Below, piece by piece: positions 1 through 7,047 of a stretch of 7,047 bases of DNA (position 1 is the first letter of the stretch; each line of letters starts with the position of its first letter). The DNA lies in assembly GCA_023423675.1 (NCBI GenBank), contig JAFAFD010000177.1:1-7047 (forward strand), written 5' to 3'. Position numbers and translations under genes: made by a program. Source of the DNA: Pseudomonadota bacterium. Its GTDB lineage: Bacteria > Pseudomonadota > Gammaproteobacteria > Xanthomonadales > Xanthomonadaceae. Under the pieces are notes generated by a model. It made no database searches and was not told the origin of the DNA. It saw nothing but the letters and a program-made list of their open reading frames with translations.

Positions 1-2087
<2,087 letters not shown>

Positions 2088-2091
<4 letters not shown>

Positions 2092-2912
2092 ATGAGCAGG
2101 CGCTGTTCGACCTGGAGCTGAAGGTGCTGCTGGAGGCGCTGTACCAGCGCTACCACTACGACTTCCGCAGCTACGCGGTGTCTTCGCTGCGGCGGCGCAT
2201 CCGCCAGGCCATGCAGCGCTATGACTGCGAGCGCCTGGTCGACCTGCAGCACCGGCTGCTGCACGAGCCGGATCTGTTCGCCCAGGCGATGCAGTTCTTC
2301 ACCGTGCAGGTCTCGGAAATGTTCCGTGACCCGGCCTACTTCAAGCAGCTGCGCGAGCAGGTGGTGCCGGTGCTGCGCACCTACCCGTCGGTGAAGCTGT
2401 GGGTGGCCGGCTGCAGTACCGGTGAAGAAGTGTGGTCGCTGGCCATCCTGCTGCACGAGGAAGGGCTGCTGGAGCGGAGCATCGTCTACGCGACCGACAT
2501 CAATCCGGCCGCGCTGGCCACCGCCGAGGCCGGTGCCTACAGCATCGACCGCCTGGCCCAGTTCAGCCGCAATTACCTGGCTGCCGGCGGGACTGGATCG
2601 CTGTCCGATTACTACGCCACCGCCTACGACGGTGCGGTGTTTGATCGCCAGTTGCGCCGCAACGTGGTGTTTGCCGACCACAGTCTGGCGACCGACACGG
2701 TGTTCTCCGAAGTGCACCTGGTCTCGTGCCGCAACGTGCTGATCTATTTCAACCGCGACCTGCAGGATCGCGCCGTGGGCCTGTTCCGTGAGGCGCTGGT
2801 GCACCGTGGCTTCCTCGGCCTGGGCAGCAAGGAATCGCTGCAGTTCGGCCGCCACCATGATGCGTTCGAAGCCTGCTCGCGCGAGCATCGGCTGTACCGG
2901 AAGGTCGTTTGA
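2088..2912 (+). CDS. cheR: CheR-family SAM-dependent protein-glutamate methyltransferase
   Basis: CheR enzymes transfer a methyl group from S-adenosylmethionine to glutamates of chemoreceptors in the cytoplasm. The 274-residue product has an N-terminal helical domain with SLRRRIRQAM (about 33-42) and FFTVQVSEMFRDP (70-82), matching the CheR block around its conserved Arg (Arg80). The SAM-binding motif is WVAGCSTGEEVWSLA (105-119), followed by the acidic ATDIN (135-139) and SCRNVLIYF (213-221). Length is close to the E. coli enzyme (286). Val115 replaces the usual Pro of GEEP, and His210 stands where many CheRs have Asp before the CRN motif; both seem to be subfamily variation rather than damage. 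ATG at 2088 is preferred over the upstream in-frame GTG at 2064 because it gives the ATGA overlap with the kinase stop and begins at the family's usual N-terminus. No receptor substrate is encoded nearby, so its target may be a cytoplasmic part of the kinase or a receptor elsewhere. The symbol denotes family only; this is not the flagellar che operon. Confidence 0.94.
2899..2904 (+). promoter_or_regulatory. Ribosome binding site for cheB inside the end of cheR
   Basis: GGAAGG lies 7 bases before the ATG at 2912. This supports ATG 2912 as the cheB start rather than the TTG one codon earlier. Confidence 0.7.
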
Positions 2913-3484
2913 TGGCCGCCCCGCGTCCGCAACTGCTGGTCGTCGGCGCCTCTGCCGGTGGCGTGGCTGCGCTGCAGGCGCTGCTGGGCGCGCTGCCGGC
3001 CGATCTGCCGATACCCGTGCTGGTGGTGCTGCATCTGCCGCGCGACCGCAGCAGCCGCATCGCCGAAGTGCTGGCGCCGTACTGCGCGCTGCAGCTGCGC
3101 GAGGCGGAGGACAAGCAGCCGCTGCAGGCAGCGACGGTGACCTTCGCGGCACCCGACTATCACCTGCTGGTCGAGGACGCGCAGACCATCGCGCTGTCGA
3201 TGGATGAACCGGTGCTGTTCTCGCGCCCGGCGATCGACCCGTTGTTTGAATCCGCCGCGGCCGTGTTCGGGCCGCAGCTGCTGGCGGTGCTGCTGACCGG
3301 TGCCAGCAGCGATGGCAGTGAGGGGGTGGCCGCGGTGCGATCCGCCGGTGGCCGCGCCTGGTTGCAATGCCCCGAGGAGGCCGAGGCATCGATGATGCCG
3401 GCCTCCGCCCTGCAGCACGCCGGCGCTGATGCCGTGCTGCCTCTTGAATTGATGTGCCGTCGCTTGAAGGAGTTGTTCGCATGA
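2912..3484 (+). CDS. cheB: Stand-alone CheB methylesterase domain without receiver domain
   Basis: CheB removes methyl groups from, or deamidates, receptor glutamates and so opposes CheR. The 190-residue protein is only the catalytic domain: VVGASAGG with nucleophile Ser14, LHLPRD with His41, and LLTGASSDG with Asp134 form the expected Ser-His-Asp triad. AAPDYHLLV (79-87) and SRPAIDPLF (104-112) match the blocks PGDxH and SGPAVDxLF of typical CheB. The canonical enzyme is about 350 residues because an N-terminal receiver domain covers the active site until phosphorylated. Here that domain is absent, and the start is fixed by the TGATG junction in which the last base of the cheR stop is the first base of the ATG. 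Activity must therefore be constitutive or controlled in trans, possibly by receivers of the neighbouring kinases (inference). The symbol denotes family only. It overlaps the next gene by 4 bases. Confidence 0.94.
   Translation: MAAPRPQLLVVGASAGGVAALQALLGALPADLPIPVLVVLHLPRDRSSRIAEVLAPYCALQLREAEDKQPLQAATVTFAAPDYHLLVEDAQTIALSMDEPVLFSRPAIDPLFESAAAVFGPQLLAVLLTGASSDGSEGVAAVRSAGGRAWLQCPEEAEASMMPASALQHAGADAVLPLELMCRRLKELFA
3467..3472 (+). promoter_or_regulatory. Ribosome binding site for the receiver-kinase gene
   Basis: AAGGAG, a near-ideal Shine-Dalgarno sequence, lies 8 bases before the ATG at 3481 and inside the end of cheB. It decides that start over the in-frame upstream codon at 3454. Confidence 0.75.
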
Positions 3485-4614
3485 ACCTGCTGCCACCGGA
3501 CCCTGCGCAGTCGCAGACCCCGGTCAACCTGCTGATCGTCGATGACGTGCCGCAGAACCTGGTAGCCATGCAGGCGCTGCTGCGCCGCGAGGGCGTCAAC
3601 CTGCTGCTGGCCGGCTCGGGCGCACAGGCGCTGGAGCTGCTGCTGGAGCATGAAGTGGCGCTGGCGCTGCTGGACGTGCACATGCCGGAGATCGATGGCT
3701 TCACTCTGGCCGAGCTGATGCGCGGCTCGCAGCGCAGCCGCGATGTGCCGATCATCTTCCTGACCGCCTCGCCGGATGACCCGGTGCGCGCGTTCAAGGG
3801 TTATGAAAGTGGTGCGGTCGATTTCCTGCACAAGCCGGTGGCCCCGCAGGTGATCCTGAGCAAGGTCAATGTCTTCATCGAGTTGTACCAGCAGCGGCAA
3901 CTGCTGAAGTGGCGTAACGACGCGCTGGAGCGCGCGTTGAAGTTGAACGAGACGATGGCCGCGGTGCTGACCCACGACCTGCGCACGCCACTGTCGGCCA
4001 TTCTGCTGTGCGCCGACAAGCTGTCGCTGGAACTGCCGCCGGGCAATGCCAGTGCGCAGCAGACGCTGCAGCACCTGGAAGCCAGCACCGTGCGCATGGC
4101 GCGCATGGTCGAGCAGCTGCTCGACTTCTCGCGGATCCGCAGTGGCGGCCTGCGCTTGGAGGCTGCCAGCTGTGACCTGGAAGCGCTGGCCCGCGCTGTG
4201 ATCGCAGAGGCGGGCAGTGCGCATGGCAGCGACCGCATCGCGTTCGAAGCCAGCGGTGATGCCACGCTGCACGGCGACATGGATCGGCTGGGGCAGGTGG
4301 TAGCCAACCTGGTCGGCAATGCGATCACCCATGGAGGCGAGGATGTGGTGCGGGTTGCCGTCGATGGCAGCGATTCGCGCGTGGTGACCCTGCGCGTGCG
4401 CAATGTCGGGCACATCGAGGAGGCGCTGCTGCCGCGCCTGTTCGAGCCGTTCAAGGCCAGTTTCCACCAGAGCAAGGGTCTGGGCCTTGGCCTGTACATC
4501 GTCGATCAGTTCGTGGCCGCACACGGCGGACGCCTGAGTGCACGTAACGAGCAGGGGCAGGTGGTGTTCGAGGCAGTGCTGCCGCGGCGCGCTGATCCGC
4601 GTATCAGCCGTTAA
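3481..4614 (+). CDS. Response regulator-histidine kinase (REC-HisKA-HATPase)
   Basis: A 377-residue cytoplasmic protein with no signal peptide or membrane segment. The N-terminal receiver domain starts at NLLIVDD (acidic pair Asp21-Asp22), has phospho-acceptor Asp65 in LLDVHMPE, Thr95 in FLTA and Lys118 in HKP. A helical connector (about 125-158) leads to HisKA with His165 in THDLRTPLS, then a HATPase with an N-box (Asn276 and Asn280), a variant G1 region RNVGHI (307-312) where Asn308 replaces the usual Asp, and a G2 box KGLGLGLYIV (332-341). Such receiver-first kinases sense through an upstream phospho-relay rather than a ligand domain; a natural donor would be the hybrid kinase at the start of the operon (inference). 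The ATGA overlap with cheB and a strong ribosome site indicate coupled translation. It is the last gene of the operon. Whether the variant G1 box lowers kinase activity cannot be judged by eye; related kinases with RNxG are known. Confidence 0.94.
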   Translation: MNLLPPDPAQSQTPVNLLIVDDVPQNLVAMQALLRREGVNLLLAGSGAQALELLLEHEVALALLDVHMPEIDGFTLAELMRGSQRSRDVPIIFLTASPDDPVRAFKGYESGAVDFLHKPVAPQVILSKVNVFIELYQQRQLLKWRNDALERALKLNETMAAVLTHDLRTPLSAILLCADKLSLELPPGNASAQQTLQHLEASTVRMARMVEQLLDFSRIRSGGLRLEAASCDLEALARAVIAEAGSAHGSDRIAFEASGDATLHGDMDRLGQVVANLVGNAITHGGEDVVRVAVDGSDSRVVTLRVRNVGHIEEALLPRLFEPFKASFHQSKGLGLGLYIVDQFVAAHGGRLSARNEQGQVVFEAVLPRRADPRISR

Positions 4615-4627
4615 CTGAATTATTCAG
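4615..4627. promoter_or_regulatory. AT-rich perfect palindrome after the signalling operon
   Basis: CTGAAT, one T, then ATTCAG: 6-base arms with a single central base, starting directly after the TAA stop at 4612-4614. It sits in a short AT-rich patch in otherwise GC-rich DNA, at the head of the 87-base gap before the BLUF gene. It could be an operator or part of a promoter for the BLUF gene. A 1-base loop and no T-run argue against an intrinsic terminator. I could not place a convincing -35/-10 pair in the gap. Confidence 0.35.
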
Positions 4628-4690
4628 GGAGGGCGAGGGCAAACTGAGACGGGCTCGTCCGTAACTGCTACCGTGGCCGCTCACGTTGCC

Positions 4691-4695
4691 AAGGA
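4691..4695 (+). promoter_or_regulatory. Ribosome binding site for the BLUF gene
   Basis: AAGGA lies 6 bases before the ATG at 4702 and supports this start. The next in-frame ATG would remove the first half of the BLUF domain. Confidence 0.65.
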
Positions 4696-4701
4696 AGATT
4701 C

Positions 4702-5130
4702 ATGCCACTTCGCGCCATTGCCTACGTCAGCCAGGCCCGGCCGGATCTTTCCGCCGAACGCCTGCAGACGTTGGTGAGCGATGCCGCCCGGTTCAACAGA
4801 ATGGCCGGAGTGACAGGCGTGTTGCTGCAGGATGGCCAGCGCTTCCTGCAATACATCGAAGGCCCGCCCGATGGCATCGATTCGGTGTACGAGCGCATCC
4901 TGCAGGCGGGCAGCCATGTGGACATCGTTGAGCTGGCACGCGGGCGGTTGGGCCAGCGCCAGTTTCCGTACTGGTCGATGCGCGCATTGCCGGTCGATGC
5001 GCTGAAGCTGCGCCAGCTGGCCAGTAGTGACTGGTCCGGTTTCTCGCGCACGGTGGAGGGCGATGACGCCGAACCCACCGCAGTGGATCTTCTGAGTGCC
5101 GTCGTGCGCCCGATGCTCAGCGCCGGTTGA
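4702..5130 (+). CDS. Short BLUF-domain blue-light receptor
   Basis: BLUF proteins bind FAD and respond to blue light by rearranging hydrogen bonds around the flavin. The 142-residue product is one BLUF domain (about 1-95) plus a C-terminal extension of about 47 residues, a size like the short stand-alone BLUF proteins that act by contacting partner proteins. The residues needed for the photoreaction are visible: Tyr8 in AYVSQ, Asn32 in ARFNRMAGVTG, Gln50 in RFLQYIEG, and Trp91 and Met93 in FPYWSM. The order and spacing match the AppA set Tyr21, Asn45, Gln63, Trp104 and Met106. No EAL, GGDEF or other effector domain is fused, so the output must be through a partner not identifiable here. An 87-base gap separates it from the upstream operon, so it may have its own promoter. 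A GC-rich stem-loop follows its stop. The family assignment is firm; the physiological role is unknown. Confidence 0.95.
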   Translation: MPLRAIAYVSQARPDLSAERLQTLVSDAARFNRMAGVTGVLLQDGQRFLQYIEGPPDGIDSVYERILQAGSHVDIVELARGRLGQRQFPYWSMRALPVDALKLRQLASSDWSGFSRTVEGDDAEPTAVDLLSAVVRPMLSAG

Positions 5131-5138
5131 GGCCGCGC

Positions 5139-5155
5139 GCGGGGCTTCACCCCGC
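5139..5155 (+). terminator. GC-rich stem-loop after the BLUF gene
   Basis: GCGGGG, loop CTTCA, CCCCGC forms a perfect 6-base GC stem with a 5-base loop, 8 bases after the BLUF stop. No T-run follows (next bases are TGTCA), so it is not a classic intrinsic terminator. It may be a weak or factor-aided terminator or an mRNA-stabilising hairpin. Confidence 0.35.
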
Positions 5156-5190
5156 TGTCACCTGTGGCGGGTTTCCATCGGGCTTCCTGG

Positions 5191-5199
5191 GGAAGGGAG
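5191..5199 (+). promoter_or_regulatory. Ribosome binding site for the acylase gene
   Basis: The purine run GGAAGGGAG ends 6 bases before the ATG at 5206. It fixes that ATG, which begins a clean signal peptide, over an in-frame GTG at 5164. Confidence 0.75.
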
Positions 5200-5205
5200 C
5201 ACGGC

Positions 5206-6258
5206 ATGAAGCGGATGAAGTGGCAGGGCAGGGCGGCGCTGGCCATGGCGCTGGCAGCGGCGGTCGCACCGGCATGGGCCTGCACGCGCGCGGTCTATCT
5301 GGGTGACAACGGCGATGTGATCACCGCCCGGTCGATGGACTGGAAGGTGGACGTTGCCACCAACCTGTATGTCCTGCCGCGCGGCATCGAGCGTACCGGC
5401 CAGGCCGGACCGAAATCGGCAAAGTGGACCGCGCGCTACGGCAGCGTGGTGGCCACCGGCTACGACGTGTCCACCACTGACGGCATGAACGAGAAGGGCC
5501 TGGTGGCCAACCTGCTGTGGCTGGTCGAATCGGAGTATCCGCAGCAGCGTGGCAACAAGCCGGGGCTGGCCATCTCGCTGTGGGCGCAGTACGTGCTGGA
5601 CAATTTCGGCAGCGTGGCCGAGGCCGTGGCTGCACTGGAGCGCGAACCGTTTGCCCTCGTCACCGACAAGGTGCCCGGTGAGGACCGCCAGGCGACCCTG
5701 CATCTTTCGCTGTCCGACGCCAGCGGTGACAGCGCCATCATCGAGTACATCGGCGGCCGCCAGGTCATCCATCACGACCGCCGCTACCAGGTGATGACCA
5801 ACTCGCCGATCTTCGATCAGCAGCTGGCGCTCAATGCTTACTGGAAGAGCATCGGCGGCACGGTGATGCTGCCGGGTACCAACCGCTCGGCCGATCGTTT
5901 CGCACGCGCCTCGTTCTACATCAATGCCATTCCCAAGGCCGAGGATCCGGTGGAGGCGCTGGCCAGTGTGTTCAGCGTCATCCGCAACGTGTCGGTGCCG
6001 TTTGGCATCACCACGCCCGGCGAGCCGAACATCTCGTCCACGCGCTGGCGCACGGTGGCCGACCACAAGCGCCGGCTGTACTTCTTCGAATCGGCGCTGA
6101 CGCCCAATACGTTCTGGGTCGATCTGAACAAGGTCGATTTCGGCGGGCAGGTGCTCAAGCTCGACCTGGGCCGGGACCAGCGCAACACCTTCTCCGGTGA
6201 CGCGCTGTCGCAGTTCGTGCCGAGCAAGCCGTTCACCTTTCTCGGCACGGACGGCTAG
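5206..6258 (+). CDS. Exported Ntn-hydrolase: penicillin V acylase / choloylglycine hydrolase family
   Basis: Linear amide C-N hydrolases of this family cleave amide bonds in substrates such as penicillin V, conjugated bile salts and, in some Gram-negative members, N-acyl-homoserine lactones. The 350-residue precursor has a signal peptide: basic MKRMKWQGR, an Ala-rich hydrophobic core, and an AWA cleavage site before Cys26. Cleavage there exposes Cys26 as the N-terminal nucleophile, so export and activation may be one event; the enzyme would act in the periplasm or outside. Trp at -2 argues against a lipoprotein. Further family residues are Arg42 and Asp45 in ARSMDW, the DGMNEKGL block (92-99), Asn199 in TNSP and Arg231 in ADRF. 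Trp46 and Trp105 seem to match the two tryptophans reported as important in the Pectobacterium penicillin V acylase, which places it with Gram-negative acylases rather than intestinal bile salt hydrolases (the Asn of LNF is replaced). Actual substrate is unknown. The AraC-type gene follows on the same strand. Confidence 0.93.
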   Translation: MKRMKWQGRAALAMALAAAVAPAWACTRAVYLGDNGDVITARSMDWKVDVATNLYVLPRGIERTGQAGPKSAKWTARYGSVVATGYDVSTTDGMNEKGLVANLLWLVESEYPQQRGNKPGLAISLWAQYVLDNFGSVAEAVAALEREPFALVTDKVPGEDRQATLHLSLSDASGDSAIIEYIGGRQVIHHDRRYQVMTNSPIFDQQLALNAYWKSIGGTVMLPGTNRSADRFARASFYINAIPKAEDPVEALASVFSVIRNVSVPFGITTPGEPNISSTRWRTVADHKRRLYFFESALTPNTFWVDLNKVDFGGQVLKLDLGRDQRNTFSGDALSQFVPSKPFTFLGTDG

Positions 6259-6262
6259 GGCG

Positions 6263-6280
6263 CGCGGCGGTCCGGCCGCG
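6263..6280 (+). terminator. Possible GC stem-loop after the acylase gene
   Basis: CGCGGC and GCCGCG are a 6-base inverted repeat with a 6-base loop, 5 bases after the acylase stop. No T-run follows and the whole gap is GC-rich, so chance pairing is quite possible. If it acts, it would partly insulate the regulator gene downstream. Confidence 0.25.
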
Positions 6281-6298
6281 ATCCGCGCATTGCAGGCA

Positions 6299-6330
6299 GC
6301 CCATCGCACGCGCACACTGCCACGATGGGC
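6299..6330. promoter_or_regulatory. Inverted repeat covering the start codon of the AraC-type gene
   Basis: GCCCATCG (6299-6306) and CGATGGGC (6323-6330) are perfect 8-base inverted arms around a 16-base spacer. The right arm contains the ATG at 6325-6327. In mRNA this could fold the start codon into a stem; in DNA it could be an operator, for example for autoregulation. No Shine-Dalgarno sequence is visible between the arms. Confidence 0.4.
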
Positions 6331-7026
6331 GCCATCTTCCACCTTCGGCACTACGGCCAGTCAACGGGCCTGGACCGTCACGACTACGCACAGTGGGTGC
6401 TGCCGCTGCAGGGCGAACTGCAGTTCGAGCTGGAAGGGCGCGGCGGGCGCCTGGACCTGTTGCAGGGGGCGTTCGTTGCCGCCGGTGAGGCGCATGACCA
6501 GGTGGCACATGGGCCGAACGGTTTCGTGATCGTCGATTGCGGGCCGGGCGTGCTCGATGACCTGACCCAGGAACACCTCAGCCGCCAGCGCTGGCTGCAC
6601 CTGCCGCTGTCGCTGCGCCAGCGCCTGGCCCAGGTGCGGGTAGGTGGCTGCATGCCGGAGCTGCTGCCTGACCTGCTGCGGGCGTTTGCCCCTGCGGGCA
6701 GTGGTGCGCGGCTGCAGGCCCTGTGTGCGGCCGTGCAGGCCGAACCCGGGCAGGCGTGGCCGGTGGCGCGCATGGCGGCCCATGTGGGCGTCAGCGAAAG
6801 CCGACTGCATGCCTTGTTCCAGGGCGAATTCGGGGTCAGTCCGCAGGCGTGGCTCAGCGCCAGCCGGCTGCGCTGGGCCAAGCATGCGTTGCTGACCAGT
6901 GCCGCGCCGATCAGCGATATCGCGCTGGCGGCGGGCTATTCCGAGCAGAGCGCACTGACCCGTGCGCTGCGCCGCGAGACGGGCCTGACCCCGAGCGCCT
7001 GGCGGCGCGGTGAAGCGTCTCTGTAG
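6325..7026 (+). CDS. AraC-family transcriptional regulator with N-terminal cupin-like domain
   Basis: The 233-residue protein has an N-terminal ligand-sensing region of the AraC cupin type (about 5-75; hydrophobic strands such as WVLPLQGELQFEL and a His-rich start) and a C-terminal DNA-binding domain with two helix-turn-helix units. The first is about 145-168 (WPVARMAAHVGVSESRLHALF) and the second about 196-217, with the AraC signature DIALAAGYSEQSALTRALRR and the closing GLTPSAWRR. It is shorter than AraC itself (292), mainly between the two domains. ATG 6325 is the only good start: no ATG or GTG lies in frame between it and the acylase stop, although no ribosome site is seen and an inverted repeat covers the ATG. 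It is 66 bases downstream of the acylase, whose expression it might control (inference from position). The stop TAG lies within the GTAG of a SMAG repeat. Ligand and targets are unknown. Confidence 0.92.
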   Translation: MGAIFHLRHYGQSTGLDRHDYAQWVLPLQGELQFELEGRGGRLDLLQGAFVAAGEAHDQVAHGPNGFVIVDCGPGVLDDLTQEHLSRQRWLHLPLSLRQRLAQVRVGGCMPELLPDLLRAFAPAGSGARLQALCAAVQAEPGQAWPVARMAAHVGVSESRLHALFQGEFGVSPQAWLSASRLRWAKHALLTSAAPISDIALAAGYSEQSALTRALRRETGLTPSAWRRGEASL

Positions 7027-7047
7027 AGTCGAGCCATGCTCGACTGC
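7023..7047 (+). repeat. SMAG (GTAG-type) palindromic repeat, possibly cut by the window end
   Basis: GTAG (7023-7026) is followed by AGTCGAGC (7027-7034), loop CAT, and GCTCGACT (7038-7045): a perfect 8-base stem with a 3-base loop. A GTAG head before such a stem-loop is the hallmark of the SMAG repeats of Stenotrophomonas maltophilia, a REP-like family linked to RAYT transposases. These repeats often come in pairs, so a second copy may follow outside the window. The element includes the stop codon of the AraC-type gene, and its hairpin could also act on the transcript's 3' end. Confidence 0.85.

Noticed and set aside
3160..4524. Second long minus-strand open frame over the receiver-kinase
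   Set aside because: It mirrors the codon bias of the + strand gene and shows no domain or ribosome site of its own.
4615..4701. Intrinsic terminator after the signalling operon
   Set aside because: The palindrome here has a one-base centre and AT-rich arms with no T-run, so it would not form a stable terminator hairpin.
5276..5283. Lipoprotein signal at the acylase Cys26
   Set aside because: The residues before Cys are Ala-Trp-Ala; Trp at -2 and Ala at -3 do not fit a lipobox, and this Cys is the expected N-terminal nucleophile of the family.
5158..6351. Minus-strand open frame opposite the acylase gene
   Set aside because: His/Gln/Arg/Val-rich translation without motifs; the + strand gene has a signal peptide, nucleophile Cys and family motifs.

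Overview
The window looks like chromosomal DNA from a high-GC gammaproteobacterium of the Xanthomonadaceae, most likely Stenotrophomonas. The base composition is uniformly GC-rich with G/C-ending codons. The last bases carry a GTAG-headed palindrome of the type described as SMAG repeats in S. maltophilia. Genus is an inference from these signs; no marker gene is present. All seven genes lie on the + strand and no gap between genes reaches 100 bases.

Region 1 (1-4614) is a tightly coupled signalling operon. It starts, already in progress, with a large hybrid histidine kinase (HisKA, HATPase, then three receiver domains). This is followed by a CheR-type methyltransferase, a CheB-type methylesterase that lacks a receiver domain, and a receiver-histidine kinase protein. 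The junctions overlap by 4, 1 and 4 bases, so the four proteins are probably made together. No chemoreceptor, CheA, CheW, CheY or flagellar gene is visible, so this is a chemosensory-like module outside the standard chemotaxis layout. Its signal and output cannot be read from the window.

Region 2 (4615-5130) begins with an 87-base gap holding an AT-rich 13-base palindrome. It is followed by a short stand-alone BLUF blue-light receptor with the key flavin-pocket residues intact, and a GC-rich stem-loop follows its stop codon.

Region 3 (5206-7026) encodes an exported Ntn-hydrolase of the penicillin V acylase/choloylglycine hydrolase family and, 66 bases downstream, an AraC-family regulator. 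An 8-base inverted repeat covers the regulator's start codon, and its stop codon lies inside the SMAG repeat that ends the window.

The most distinctive points are the hybrid kinase/CheR/CheB/receiver-kinase operon beside a blue-light receptor, the acylase with the tryptophan pair known from a Gram-negative penicillin V acylase, and the two small inverted repeats placed at the start and stop codons of the AraC-type gene.
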